Shown piece after piece: positions 7,955-19,385 of a stretch of DNA of 42,568 nucleotides. The stretch spans positions 1 to 42,568 of the forward strand of contig CAIXFN010000011.1 of the NCBI GenBank assembly GCA_903918755.1, read 5' to 3'. The position numbers were made by a program, and so were the translations under genes. Below the pieces are notes generated by a model that did no database searches, was not told the origin of the DNA, and saw only the letters and a program-made list of their open reading frames with translations. The DNA is from an uncultured Pedosphaera sp. Its GTDB lineage: Bacteria; Verrucomicrobiota; Verrucomicrobiia; Limisphaerales; Pedosphaeraceae. Numbering within the stretch: the stretch's first letter is position 1; every line of letters starts with the position of its first letter.

Positions 7955-9030
7955 TCACAAACCCTGATTTTAGCATGCTGAAGCCTATGAAAATGCCAAT
8001 CCTCACCCTGCTCCTCGTTTGGTCCGCCCTGCTCTGCCTGACCGCGCGGGCCGCTGACCCGCAAAAGCTGAACCTGTTTATCTGGAGCGAATACATTGAT
8101 CCCAAAATCATCACGCAATTTGAAGCGGCGAATCATTGCAAGGTCGTCATCGACCTCTACGAAGACGCCGAAAGCATGCTGGCCAAAATACAGGCCGGCG
8201 GGGTGGCGCAATACGATCTCGTGGTGCCGCCGGATCACCTAGTCACGACGCTGGTGAAGCTGAACCTCCTGGCGCCGTTGCGGCACGAAAACCTGCCGAA
8301 CCTCAAGAACCTGGACCCGACCTTCGCCAACCCGCCGTTCGATCGAAGCAACCGTTTTACCGTGGCCTATCAATGGGGCACGGTGGGGGTCTTCGCCCGC
8401 CCGGCGGCCGGTCAGACGCTGGCGCCGACCTGGGGACTGTTTTTTGACCCCAAACAACAGGCCGGTTCGTTTGTGCTGATTGATTCCGTCCGCGACCTGC
8501 TCGGAGCGGCGCTCAAGTATCGCGGCTACAGCATCAACTCGGTGGATCCGAAACAATTGAAGGAAGCACGGGATCTGGTGCTGGAAGCCAAACGGCGTTG
8601 CACGGGATTCGATGGCAGTGTCGGGGCCAAAAACAAAGTGCTGGCCAAGACGGCCCGCGTCGCGATCGCGTACAGCGGGGAAGGCGTGCGCGGCATGACC
8701 GATGACAAGGAGACCGTCTATTTCATTCCCCGGGAAGGCAGCCAGATCTGGCTGGACAATATTGCGATCCCCGCCCGGGCACCCCACCGGGACCTGGCCG
8801 AGAAATTCATCGACTTTATCCTGGATGCCCGCATCGGGGCGCAACTCTCGGCGTTCACGCAGTTTGCCTCCCCCAACCAGGCCGCCCTGCCCTTCATTCC
8901 GGCGGCGGACCGCCAGAATCCGGTGATCTATCCGCCCGCCGAACTGCGCGCCAAGCTGGAATTCCTCCAGGACCTGGGCGGAAAGACACGTCTCTACGAA
9001 GAAATCTGGACGCAGGTGAAAGCAAAATAG
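7951..9030 (+). CDS. potD: Periplasmic spermidine/putrescine-binding protein PotD
   Basis: This is the substrate-binding protein of the importer. The N-terminus is a secretion signal (MPILTLLLVWSALLCL, ending TARAA). The mature start KLNLFIWSEYIDPKIITQFE is the hallmark of the PotD/PotF family, as is the later ESMLAKIQAGG segment. The mature part is about 330 residues, normal for the family. The start chosen is the GTG overlapping the potC stop; internal ATG codons at 7975 and 7987 are equally possible and would give a tidier signal peptide. It completes the potABCD operon. Putrescine versus spermidine preference cannot be read with confidence. Confidence 0.9.
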   Translation: MITNPDFSMLKPMKMPILTLLLVWSALLCLTARAADPQKLNLFIWSEYIDPKIITQFEAANHCKVVIDLYEDAESMLAKIQAGGVAQYDLVVPPDHLVTTLVKLNLLAPLRHENLPNLKNLDPTFANPPFDRSNRFTVAYQWGTVGVFARPAAGQTLAPTWGLFFDPKQQAGSFVLIDSVRDLLGAALKYRGYSINSVDPKQLKEARDLVLEAKRRCTGFDGSVGAKNKVLAKTARVAIAYSGEGVRGMTDDKETVYFIPREGSQIWLDNIAIPARAPHRDLAEKFIDFILDARIGAQLSAFTQFASPNQAALPFIPAADRQNPVIYPPAELRAKLEFLQDLGGKTRLYEEIWTQVKAK

Positions 9031-9123
9031 GTCGCAGCGAAGGGGATGATCTCCCCGGAATGGCCCCGACAAATCCCCACTCGCTTCTTGCAGGGGAAGT
9101 CGGGGCAACTTTATGCTGCGCGC

Positions 9124-9786
9124 GTGGTAATATTGGTTTTTGTAGTGACAGCCTTGGCGAGTTACTTCCTGGGGTCGATTCCCTCCGGCTACCTGGCCGG
9201 GCGCGCCCGGGGCATGGATATTCGCACGCAAGGCAGCGGCAACATTGGCGCCACGAATGTCTTCCGGATTCTCGGACGCGGGCTCGGGATCACGGTTCTT
9301 CTCGCGGACGCACTGAAGGGCTGGTGCGCCGTGGCCCTGATCCCGGGGTTGACGCTGCGTTGGTTTTCCCCGCCCGCCGGCAGCGTCCCGAATCTGGATT
9401 ACCTCAGTATCGTGGCCGGAATCGCCGCCGTGTTGGGCCACAATTACACCTGCTGGCTCCAATTCAAGGGCGGCAAAGGGATCGCCACCTCGGCCGGAGT
9501 GGTGGCGGCCTTACTGCCCCAGGCGTTGCTGATCAGCATGGCGGTGTGGATCATCGTCTGCCTGGTGACCCGGTATGTTTCGGTGGCCTCGATCGCGGCG
9601 GCCTTCGTGCTTCCGTTCGGCGCCTGGTACGCGGGGCACGGTTGGGCCATGGTCAGTGTGGCGGCATTATTGGGGGGAATGGCGATCTACAAGCACAAGG
9701 CCAACATGAAGCGGCTGATGGCCGGAACGGAAAACCGGCTGGGGCGAAAAGTTGCCCCCGCGGCGAAAGCAGAGAGAAAACCATGA
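9124..9786 (+). CDS. plsY: Glycerol-3-phosphate acyltransferase PlsY
   Basis: The integral-membrane enzyme transfers an acyl group from acyl-phosphate to glycerol-3-phosphate, the first step of phosphatidate synthesis. The three conserved PlsY loops are present: YFLGSIPSGYL then RTQGSGNIGATNVFRILGR; GHNYTCWLQFKGGKGIATSAGV; and IYKHKANMKRLMAGTENRLG. The frame is open back to an ATG at 9046. The GTG at 9124 places about 13 residues before the first loop, as in known PlsY proteins, and gives 220 residues, so it is preferred. The stop overlaps the gpsA start (ATGA), a common plsY-gpsA arrangement that couples precursor supply and acylation. Confidence 0.92.
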   Translation: MVILVFVVTALASYFLGSIPSGYLAGRARGMDIRTQGSGNIGATNVFRILGRGLGITVLLADALKGWCAVALIPGLTLRWFSPPAGSVPNLDYLSIVAGIAAVLGHNYTCWLQFKGGKGIATSAGVVAALLPQALLISMAVWIIVCLVTRYVSVASIAAAFVLPFGAWYAGHGWAMVSVAALLGGMAIYKHKANMKRLMAGTENRLGRKVAPAAKAERKP

Positions 9787-10763
9787 ATGTGACCATGTTG
9801 GGTGCGGGCGGTTTTGGCACCGCCCTGGCCAAGACCCTCCAGGAGGGCGGGCATGCGGTAACGGTTTGGGGCCATGATGCCGGATTTCTGGCCACCCTGC
9901 GGGAAACCCGTTGCAATGAGCGCTATCTACCCGGCATCGCTTTGCCGCCCACGCTGGCCTTCGAACCGGATCTGGCCCGGGCGACGGCCGGGGCGGAGGT
10001 GGTGGTGGCGGCCATTCCTTCCAAGGCGTTTCGCGAAGTGACCAGCCGGATTGCCGGATTTGGGAGTGTGGTGGTCAGTGTCACCAAGGGGATCGAATAT
10101 ACCACAGGCATGACCATGTGCGATGTGCTGGCAGAAACCATGCCCCAGGCCGAGCATGCGGCGCTTTCGGGGCCCTCTTTCGCGCGCGAAGTGGCACTGG
10201 GCTTTCCCACTGCCATCGTGGCGGCGAGCCCGGATCCCGCGGTGGCCGCGCGCGTCCAAAAGCTGTTCCACCGGCCGTTCTTCCGGGTTTACACCAGCAC
10301 GGATTTGCGCGGCGTGGAAATGGGGGGAGCCTTGAAAAACGTGATCGCCATCGCCGCCGGCGTTTGCGACGGCCTCCGTTTTGGGGACAACTCGAAGGCG
10401 GCCCTGATCACCCGGGCGATGGCGGAAGTGCGGCGCCTGGGGATCGCCAACGGCGCCAATGGGGAAACTTTCACCGGACTCAGTGGCCTGGGGGATTTGA
10501 CGGTCACCTGTTTTTCCAAACAAAGCCGGAATCGCACCTTCGGCGAACGGCTGGGGAAAGGGGAAAAACTGCCCGAGGTGCTCGCCAGCATGACGGCGGT
10601 GGCGGAAGGCTATCCCACCACCCGTTCGGCCTACCAACTTGCCCGCCGGCTCAACGCCTACACCCCGGTCATCGACGAGGTGTATCGCATGCTGTACGAG
10701 GGCAAGGATCTGGCCACCGGAGTCCGCGATTTGATGATGCGGGACACCAAACCGGAAGACTAA
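9783..10763 (+). CDS. gpsA: NAD(P)-dependent glycerol-3-phosphate dehydrogenase GpsA
   Basis: The 326-residue cytosolic enzyme reduces dihydroxyacetone phosphate to glycerol-3-phosphate, the substrate of the upstream PlsY. The Rossmann motif GAGGFGTALA lies at the N-terminus. Also visible are VSVTKGIEYTTGMTMCDVL, LSGPSFAREVALGFPTAIV and the catalytic-lysine segment GALKNVIAIAAGVCDGL. The C-terminal domain has FTGLSGLGDLTVTCFSKQSRNR. All are standard for GpsA and the length is normal. The start overlaps the plsY stop by 4 bases. The gene ends 7 bases from the convergent ThrH-like gene, and no clear terminator is seen between them. Confidence 0.95.
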   Translation: MNVTMLGAGGFGTALAKTLQEGGHAVTVWGHDAGFLATLRETRCNERYLPGIALPPTLAFEPDLARATAGAEVVVAAIPSKAFREVTSRIAGFGSVVVSVTKGIEYTTGMTMCDVLAETMPQAEHAALSGPSFAREVALGFPTAIVAASPDPAVAARVQKLFHRPFFRVYTSTDLRGVEMGGALKNVIAIAAGVCDGLRFGDNSKAALITRAMAEVRRLGIANGANGETFTGLSGLGDLTVTCFSKQSRNRTFGERLGKGEKLPEVLASMTAVAEGYPTTRSAYQLARRLNAYTPVIDEVYRMLYEGKDLATGVRDLMMRDTKPED

Positions 10764-10770
10764 AAGCTGG

Positions 10771-11376
10771 TCAGGCCAGGTTGGCTTTGATCAGGGTCAG
10801 CAGTTCTTCGTAGGATTCGAGAGCTTTAAACTGGGGAAACTGTTGCTGGACGGCCAGGGGCGACCGGAAAAGGAAACCAACGTGCGCCTCACCCAGCATC
10901 GCGGTATCGTTAAAGGCATCTCCGGCGGCGATAATGTGGTAGTTCAGGCTCTTGAATGCCGCCACGGCTTTTTGCTTTTGATTGGACAGGCGTAAGCGGT
11001 AGTTGGTGATCCGGTCATTCTCCACCTCCAAACGGTGGCAGAAAATCGCCGGCCAATCGAGCTGGCGCATCAAAGGCTTGGCAAATTCCTCGAACGTATC
11101 GGAAAGAATGATCACCTGGGTAAGGGAGCGCAATTCGGCCAGAAATTCCTTGCCGCCGGGCAGCGGCTCCAGGGTGCCGATCACATCCTGGATCAGTGAT
11201 AGAGTCAAACCATGCTGGGCGAGCAAATTCAGCCGGTATTTCATTAACTCATCATAATCCGGCACTTCGCGGGTAGTCAGTCGCAGTTCCTTCACGCCCG
11301 TGCGCTCGGCCACGGCAATCCAGATTTCCGGCACCAAAACGCCTTCCAAATCCAACGTCACAATCGATTGTTTCAC
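10771..11376 (-). CDS. thrH: HAD phosphatase, ThrH-like (phosphoserine phosphatase / homoserine phosphotransferase)
   Basis: The protein is about 201 residues. It has the ThrH form of HAD motif I, TLDLEGVLVPEIW (DxE in place of DxD), motif II LSDTFEE, a downstream lysine region and motif IV GDAFNDTAML. The DYDELMKYRLNLLAQHGL segment is characteristic of ThrH. Known ThrH dephosphorylates phosphoserine and can transfer the phosphate to homoserine. The frame extends up to 11496, but the added residues are not family-like, whereas the GTG at 11376 begins exactly at the conserved KQSIVTLDLEG start. It converges on gpsA and diverges from the isomerase gene at 11547. Confidence 0.88.
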   Translation of the reverse strand: MKQSIVTLDLEGVLVPEIWIAVAERTGVKELRLTTREVPDYDELMKYRLNLLAQHGLTLSLIQDVIGTLEPLPGGKEFLAELRSLTQVIILSDTFEEFAKPLMRQLDWPAIFCHRLEVENDRITNYRLRLSNQKQKAVAAFKSLNYHIIAAGDAFNDTAMLGEAHVGFLFRSPLAVQQQFPQFKALESYEELLTLIKANLA

Positions 11377-11483
11377 CGCGCGAGCTTTCCAAAACCGGGG
11401 GCGGTTGTCCAGCCGTTCGGGGATCCACTGAGCAGCCGGCTTCAACGTCACCGTATATTCACCCGGCGATCGAAAAATGAGAG

Positions 11484-11512
11484 TTGCCAAATTCACAGGT
11501 CGAACGTATTTT
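11484..11512 (+). promoter_or_regulatory. Sigma70-like promoter of the isomerase/epimerase gene
   Basis: TTGCCA at 11484-11489 and TATTTT at 11507-11512 have a 17-base spacer. Transcription would start near 11519, about 28 bases before the ATG at 11547. Confidence 0.5.
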
Positions 11513-11546
11513 TTTGGAAAATAAGCATTCCAGAAATATTAACTTT

Positions 11547-12557
11547 ATGGCACGTCCGGTAACTTTGTTCACAGGTCAGTGGGCCGACCTCCCCTTCGAA
11601 ACAATCGCGCAAAAGGCCAAGGCCTTTGGCTATGATGGGATTGAACTGGCCTGTTGGGGGGACCACTTTGACGTGACCAAGGCGCAGAATAAGACCTATT
11701 GCGATGACCGCCACGCCATTCTGGCCAAGCACGGCTTGAAGACCTGGGCGGTATCCAACCACCTGGTTGGTCAGGCGGTTTGCGACAAGATTGATGACCG
11801 GCACAAGTCCATCCTCCCCCCGCATATCTGGGGCGACGGCAAACCGGAAGAAGTCCGGAAACGCGCCGCGGAAGAAATGATCAAGACGGCGCATGCCGCC
11901 AAGAACCTGGGAGTGAAAGTCGTGAATGGCTTTACCGGGTCGAAAATCTGGTCCTTGCTCTATAGTTTCCCGCCGGTGAGCGACGCGGAAATCGAAGACG
12001 GTTTCGCCGATTTCGCCGCGCGTTGGAATCCGATTTTGGATGAGTTCAAGGCCTGCAAAGTGAAATTTGCCTTGGAAGTTCACCCGACCGAGATCGCCTT
12101 CGACATCGCCAGCGCGGACCGCGCTTTGGCCGCGATTGGCCGCCGGCCGGAATTTGGCTTCAACTATGATCCTTCCCACCTGGGTTATCAGGGGGTGGAT
12201 TACGTCGGCTTCATCCGCAAGTTTGCCAACCGGATCTATCACGTCCACATGAAAGATGTGTATTGGTCGGCAACGCCGACGGAAGCCGGCGTTTTCGGCG
12301 GGCACACGAAATTTGGCGATTCCCGCCGATTCTGGGAATTCCGCTCCCTCGGCCGCGGCACGGTGGATTTTGAACGCATCGTCCGGGCGCTCAATGATGC
12401 CAACTATCAGGGGCCGTTGTCCGTTGAATGGGAAGACATCGGCATGGACCGCGAACACGGGGCCACGGAAGCGGCCGCGTTTGTGAGGAAAGTCGATTTC
12501 GCTCCCAGCAAAGTGGCGTTTGACGCCGCTTTCGACAAAAAGAAGCAGGCCAAGTAA
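11547..12557 (+). CDS. Sugar phosphate isomerase/epimerase family protein (xylose-isomerase-like TIM barrel)
   Basis: The 336-residue cytosolic protein belongs to the AP-endonuclease-2/xylose-isomerase-like superfamily. Evidence: early [17 protein letters not shown], mid-barrel [13 protein letters not shown], the metal-ligand strand [26 protein letters not shown] and [11 protein letters not shown], with C-terminal [13 protein letters not shown]. The conserved E, D, H and E positions at strand ends fit divalent-metal binding. The substrate is unknown; a role in sugar or polyol conversion is inferred. A 5' extension to 11484 is rejected because it overlaps the promoter. The gene stands alone between a promoter and a strong terminator. 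Confidence 0.85.
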   Translation: MARPVTLFTGQWADLPFETIAQKAKAFGYDGIELACWGDHFDVTKAQNKTYCDDRHAILAKHGLKTWAVSNHLVGQAVCDKIDDRHKSILPPHIWGDGKPEEVRKRAAEEMIKTAHAAKNLGVKVVNGFTGSKIWSLLYSFPPVSDAEIEDGFADFAARWNPILDEFKACKVKFALEVHPTEIAFDIASADRALAAIGRRPEFGFNYDPSHLGYQGVDYVGFIRKFANRIYHVHMKDVYWSATPTEAGVFGGHTKFGDSRRFWEFRSLGRGTVDFERIVRALNDANYQGPLSVEWEDIGMDREHGATEAAAFVRKVDFAPSKVAFDAAFDKKKQAK

Positions 12558-12596
12558 ACGACGGCCCGCAACGGGCTCAAAAATACCTTCAAACCA

Positions 12597-12632
12597 GGGC
12601 GGATGAACTGATCATCCGCCCCGGTTTTTTTT
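12597..12632 (+). terminator. Rho-independent terminator
   Basis: A perfect 10-bp stem GGGCGGATGA / TCATCCGCCC (12597-12606 and 12612-12621) with a 5-base loop is followed within 3 bases by eight T (12625-12632). It ends the isomerase transcript just before the convergent gene. Confidence 0.88.
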
Positions 12633-12641
12633 GCGGCTGGA

Positions 12642-14414
12642 TCACTTCCCCGATGGGGCGGGGCGACTGGAATTGGCAGCCGGATCGGTCAACCGGCGGA
12701 TTTCACTTTCAAAAGCCGGAATCGCATCCTTATGGGCGGTCTTTTCCGCCAGGGGAATCAGGCGACGGTAAATCCCCGCCAAATCGGAAAAATCGGGGGC
12801 CACTTTTGCGAACTCCAGGTAGGTGGCATAAGCCCCCTCATCCCGGCCGGTCGCAATCTGCCGTTCAGCCAATTTGATCAGGACCCGGATACGCTGTTGG
12901 TGGGAGGGTTGCAACGGCAGCACCCTTTGCAGGGTCGCGATGGAATCCTCCAACCGGCCGGTTGCCGCGTAAAGTTCGGCCAGTTTCTCCGTGAGCACGG
13001 AACTGTTGGTGGTAAAGGAAAGCTTTTCCAACCCGGCAATGATGTTGGCCGCCGGGGCCCCGTTGGCCAGTTCCCGATTCGCAAGCGTCAGCACCGGCCA
13101 CTCGACCAGTTTGCTGGAGCGTGCGTTCAACTCCTCCAGAGACTGGCGGGGTGACCGGGTGCAAGGGCGGTAAAGGGGATCACCCACGACAGTAGTTTGC
13201 CAGGAAAGACCGTTTTGGGCGGCGTAAGCAGCCTCGCCAAAGCTAAAGCCCGCCCCGAGAAAACGCGCAAAAAACACGCCGACATCGGGAGTCAGTGCGA
13301 GGAACGGCTCATCCACACAACCCATGGTGGCGGTGGCGCCGCGGGCCAGTAGGGGGCCGACCCACTGGTGAGTCGTGGAACGGAGGGTGGCGGCACTGAA
13401 GGAATGCAGGTGATAGGCGAACGCCCCTGGCAGGAACTCCACTTCGGGAAGCGCGAAGGGACCGGAAACATGCTCATTGTACCAGCCCGCGTAGAGCGCG
13501 ATCTGGCTGAGTGGGGTGGAACTGCCAAACGTGGCGGGCTGCTCGTCCACCACGGTTTCATACCCCAACCGGCGGGACACTTCCGCGGCGTTGCGCATCC
13601 AGTCATCCCCTACCTTGTAGTTGCCATTCGTCAGCCCCTGGAGGTCGATATAGGCGCGCCCCCACAGCCCGTCCGTTTCCGCCTGCATGGCCTTGTCCAC
13701 AAGCGCGCGCGCGATACTGGCGGAGGGGCCGTCCAATCGGGCCACGAGCAGGATGCCATTGGTGGGATTCATCATGGTGGCATTCGTCGCGCCATAAAAA
13801 GGGTTCGGCAAGAGGCCAAACCGGTGATACCCCTGCTCCACCAGGGGCAGGCAGGCCAGTTCGCTGTCCACCGCGGCCTCGTCACGTCGTAGCTCTTTTT
13901 GCACCGCATCGGAACCCGCCTCCTGAAATCCGGGATCATGGGAAATCTTCAAAGGGACGCCATAGCAAAGCACCACGTACCGGATTCCAGCCGTCAAAAC
14001 GGCCCCTTCGATCCGGGCGGGACGGCCCGAGACAGCCGGCAATTCGCGGGTGCCGAAGGTCAGCAGCTTCTTCTGCTTCAAAGCTTTCAGGAGCGGCAAT
14101 TCCAGACGGCTATGATAATCCCCCCGGCTCATGGACTCGTTGTCGGGTAAATCCAATCCGATGACCTGGTTGGCCGGAACCTGGCGGCGTTCCCGATAGT
14201 GCTCGGCCACCCCCTTGGACTCCGGCACCCGGGTGTTATAAACCACGACCACCTCATCGCCGGTGGCCGCCGGCTGTGCCGGCGCGGACCAACCGCGGGT
14301 CACCACGACAAAAATCAACAAGGCCAGCCAGCCGATCCCGGCGCGAAAGCCAAATCGATTAAGCGTCTTCACGAGCATCAGCGGGCATGGTAGCGACGAA
14401 AGTCCTTTCATCAA
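12642..14414 (-). CDS. TIGR03790-type exported protein with C-terminal TPR-like repeats
   Basis: The 590-residue protein has an N-terminal membrane/signal segment (about residues 28-44). It then shows the sequence pattern I associate with the TIGR03790 family of PVC and acidobacterial bacteria: VVVVYNTRVPESKGVAEHYRERRQVPANQVIGLDLP, IRYVVLCYGVPLKI, ATMGCVDEPFLALTPDVGVFFARFLGAGFSFGEAAYAA and TTVVGDPLYRP. The region after about residue 430 is alpha-helical with TPR-like repeats. Function of the family is unknown. The annotated first ATG is one of several possible; an internal ATG 12 residues later also fits. It diverges from the sigma factor gene. Confidence 0.8.
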   Translation of the reverse strand: MMKGLSSLPCPLMLVKTLNRFGFRAGIGWLALLIFVVVTRGWSAPAQPAATGDEVVVVYNTRVPESKGVAEHYRERRQVPANQVIGLDLPDNESMSRGDYHSRLELPLLKALKQKKLLTFGTRELPAVSGRPARIEGAVLTAGIRYVVLCYGVPLKISHDPGFQEAGSDAVQKELRRDEAAVDSELACLPLVEQGYHRFGLLPNPFYGATNATMMNPTNGILLVARLDGPSASIARALVDKAMQAETDGLWGRAYIDLQGLTNGNYKVGDDWMRNAAEVSRRLGYETVVDEQPATFGSSTPLSQIALYAGWYNEHVSGPFALPEVEFLPGAFAYHLHSFSAATLRSTTHQWVGPLLARGATATMGCVDEPFLALTPDVGVFFARFLGAGFSFGEAAYAAQNGLSWQTTVVGDPLYRPCTRSPRQSLEELNARSSKLVEWPVLTLANRELANGAPAANIIAGLEKLSFTTNSSVLTEKLAELYAATGRLEDSIATLQRVLPLQPSHQQRIRVLIKLAERQIATGRDEGAYATYLEFAKVAPDFSDLAGIYRRLIPLAEKTAHKDAIPAFESEIRRLTDPAANSSRPAPSGK

Positions 14415-14505
14415 TTCCCAAATGTAATCCGCCAGACCGGCCCGTCAACCCAAGCAAAACCCGTCCATTTTTGCACCACCGGCACCATTTAATAAAGAAT
14501 CGCAA

Positions 14506-14519
14506 AAAAATCGATTTTT
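14506..14519. promoter_or_regulatory. Perfect AT-rich palindrome upstream of the sigma factor gene
   Basis: AAAAATCGATTTTT is a perfect 14-bp palindrome in the 162-bp divergent gap between the TIGR03790-type gene and the sigma factor gene, about 60 bases before the latter's ATG. It could be an operator, but this is inference from position and symmetry only. Confidence 0.3.
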
Positions 14520-14576
14520 GAATGTCCAAAACTCGCAGTTTGCTGGAAGTATTGGTAGAACCCTCTGATCACACGA

Positions 14577-15128
14577 ATGTCCGACGACGTAAAATCCCGT
14601 TCCGGGGATCCCGCCGCGGCGCAGCAGCGATTCCTTTCGCTGTTCCTGCGCAGCGAGCGGGAAATTTTTCGTTACGTGGTGGCGCTGATTCCCAACGTGA
14701 CGGATGCCGAGGATATCGTGCAACAAACCGCCCTGGCCTTGTGGGAGAAGTTTGACGCCTATGATCCAGCCCAACCGTTCACGCCCTGGGCCTGCCGGTT
14801 TGCGTTGAATAAAGCCCGCCAGTGGATCGAACGGCGGCAGAGGTGGCAGGCGCTGCTGGAGCACGGCCTGGCCGAGGAATTGGCACAAAGACGGCAGGAG
14901 TTGCAACCGGAATTTGAACGGCGGTTGAAACACCTGGAGACCTGCCTTGGGAAGTTGCCCGAAGGTCAGCGTTCGGTGGTGGAGGCCTATTACTACGAAC
15001 GCGCGGATATCGAAGCCCTCGCCGGGCGCTCCGGTCGGACCGTGGCGGCGACTTACAAAATCCTACAACGCAGCCGTCAGGCACTGCAGGCCTGCGTAGA
15101 AGGCCAGGTCAAACCGCAACCGGCATGA
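14577..15128 (+). CDS. Sigma-70 family RNA polymerase sigma factor (ECF-like, PVC type)
   Basis: The 183-residue protein has region 2 (about 20-95): FLSLFLRSEREIFRYVV, DAEDIVQQTALALWEKF, then PWACRFALNKARQWIERR. Region 4 (about 120-175) has LETCLGKLPEGQRSVVEAYYYERADIEALAG and a helix-turn-helix RSGRTVAATYKILQRSRQALQ. This is the small sigma type expanded in planctomycetes and verrucomicrobia. Its stop overlaps the start of the FecR/LamG membrane protein (ATGA), so the two are made together, as with sigma/anti-sigma pairs. Placed at the head of the carbohydrate locus, it is the best candidate for driving those genes, but no shared promoter motif was established. Confidence 0.88.
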   Translation: MSDDVKSRSGDPAAAQQRFLSLFLRSEREIFRYVVALIPNVTDAEDIVQQTALALWEKFDAYDPAQPFTPWACRFALNKARQWIERRQRWQALLEHGLAEELAQRRQELQPEFERRLKHLETCLGKLPEGQRSVVEAYYYERADIEALAGRSGRTVAATYKILQRSRQALQACVEGQVKPQPA

Positions 15129-16765
15129 TCCTCCGGTTTCCATCGCGGGAGTTTGACGAGGTCGTAGCCGCCGTTTGCCATGGCAGCCCCACGGAGGCGG
15201 AAATGCGCGCCTTGAATGAATTGCTGCGCGGCAACCCGGCCGCCCGGGACGAGTATCTGCTGCGGGTGGAATTGCACAGCCGGTTGGCATCCGATCCGGA
15301 CCTGTTTTCTTCGCCGATCGAGGAAGCTGCCCTTTCGGCTTGCGTCCCCGGCCAAATATTGAGCAACCGCAACCAAGTCCCATTCCCGGCCTCCAAATCC
15401 CGGGCGACGGGGAAACGGCTGGTCCAGGTGCTGGCGCTGGCGGCGTGCGTGATACTGACGGTGGCGGGAATCCGGAGTTGGTGGTTTCCGCCAACGGCAA
15501 GCCGGACGGGCACCACCAGCAAAGCCGTGGCCGTGCTCACTCGCGCCGTGGAAGCCCGTTGGGCGAACGGGACAGGTCCGCTCCGGGTAGGGAGTGCCTT
15601 GGAGCCCGGCTGGTTGCGTCTGGAATCTGGCATGGCGCAAGTGGTGTTTTATAGTGGCGCCCGCCTGGTGCTGGAGGGACCCGCGGAACTAAAGCTAATT
15701 TCCGCCAATGAAGCCGTTTGCCCGGTCGGGCGACTGCTCGCGGAGGTGTCGCCGCCGGCGCGCGGGTTCCGCGTGCGTACCGACCAAATGAACGTGGTGG
15801 ATCTAGGGACGGCCTTTGGCATTGATGCCACCGCGGCGCGAACTGAGGTCCATGTGTTCAAAGGCAAGGTGGAGTTCCGCCCAGGCACCGCAGGCAGGCA
15901 GGGATTGAAAGAGGGGCAGGCGGCCGCGGTGGCGGGAAATGCCGCGCCGAGTTACATGGTGGCGAGCACGGCGGCTTTTACGCCCCTTTTTGAATTCCAA
16001 CAGCGCTCGCTGGCCTCCGAAGCCAGCCGCTATGACCAGTGGCGGCTCGCCAGTGCGCTGCGCAATCAAGACCCTTCCCTGCTGGTGCACCTGGATTTTG
16101 AGAACCTCAGCGACTCGGACTGGTCCCTGCGCAATGCGGCGGAAGGGAACAAGAGCGTTTCCGATTTAACCATCGTCGGCTGCCAGCGCGCGGAAGGCCG
16201 GTGGCGCGAGAAGCTGGCACTGGAATTTCAAAGTGTCAACGATCGGGTTCGGCTGGCGGTTCCGGGACAATTTGACTCGCTGACCCTTTCGGCCTGGGTC
16301 TGCGTCAAGGGCTTGGATCGGCAGATCAATTCACTGTTTATGTGTGATGGCTTCGAGCCGGGAACGGTCCACTGGTTGATCCGGCGCGACGGCGTGTTGG
16401 GGCTCACGGTGATGAACGCACGCTTCGGCAAGCACCAGATTGTGGCCAGCCCGCCGGTGATTACGCTCGACAAATTCGGCATGTGGCTGCATCTGGCAGT
16501 GGTGCTGGATGGCCAGGCGCAACGCGTGTCGCATTATGTCAACGGTGTCCAGGTCAGCACACAGGCCTTGCGCTTGAAGCCACCCTTCCAGATTTCCGCG
16601 GCGGAGTTGGGGAACTGGAACGCCGCGGATTTTTCCAACAACGATCCGGCGCTGATCCGCAACTTCAGCGGCGCGATGGATGAATTTTGCCTGTTCCGGC
16701 GGGCGCTCGACGCCGCCGAGATTCGCACGCTTTACTCGGAAGGCAAACCGCACGCCGATCCCTGA
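15125..16765 (+). CDS. Single-pass FecR / LamG-domain protein (putative anti-sigma/sensor)
   Basis: The 546-residue protein has a cytoplasmic N-terminal part (about 1-95; MRALNELLRGNPAARDEYL resembles the zinc-less anti-sigma-like segment common in such proteins). A membrane helix follows at about 99-118. A FecR-like domain spans about 150-265 (GTAFGIDATAARTEVHVFKGKVEF). A C-terminal LamG/concanavalin-like domain spans about 310-525 (LVHLDFENL, LTLSAWVCVKGLD, WLHLAVVLDGQAQRVSHYVNGVQV, GAMDEFCLFRRALDAAEIRTLY). FecR domains transduce signals to sigma factors, and LamG domains commonly bind glycans. I infer a sensor whose outside domain feels a polysaccharide and controls the co-translated sigma factor. 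That role is unproven. The esterase gene follows after 33 bases. Confidence 0.8.
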   Translation: MILRFPSREFDEVVAAVCHGSPTEAEMRALNELLRGNPAARDEYLLRVELHSRLASDPDLFSSPIEEAALSACVPGQILSNRNQVPFPASKSRATGKRLVQVLALAACVILTVAGIRSWWFPPTASRTGTTSKAVAVLTRAVEARWANGTGPLRVGSALEPGWLRLESGMAQVVFYSGARLVLEGPAELKLISANEAVCPVGRLLAEVSPPARGFRVRTDQMNVVDLGTAFGIDATAARTEVHVFKGKVEFRPGTAGRQGLKEGQAAAVAGNAAPSYMVASTAAFTPLFEFQQRSLASEASRYDQWRLASALRNQDPSLLVHLDFENLSDSDWSLRNAAEGNKSVSDLTIVGCQRAEGRWREKLALEFQSVNDRVRLAVPGQFDSLTLSAWVCVKGLDRQINSLFMCDGFEPGTVHWLIRRDGVLGLTVMNARFGKHQIVASPPVITLDKFGMWLHLAVVLDGQAQRVSHYVNGVQVSTQALRLKPPFQISAAELGNWNAADFSNNDPALIRNFSGAMDEFCLFRRALDAAEIRTLYSEGKPHADP

Positions 16766-18043
<1,278 letters not shown>

Positions 18044-18070
18044 GCGGTTTCCGTATCATTCACTGACTGA

Positions 18071-19291
<1,221 letters not shown>

Positions 19292-19385
19292 ACTGCTTTT
19301 CCCGGTCGTGCGCGCGCGCGCCCGGGATATGCGGAATGCCAATCCGGTGATAAATAATTGAACTTACTGCCAGACAATTCAGCAA

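Noticed and set aside
8239-9462. Minus-strand frame opposite potD/plsY
   Set aside because: Crosses two genes with strong family evidence and shows none of its own.
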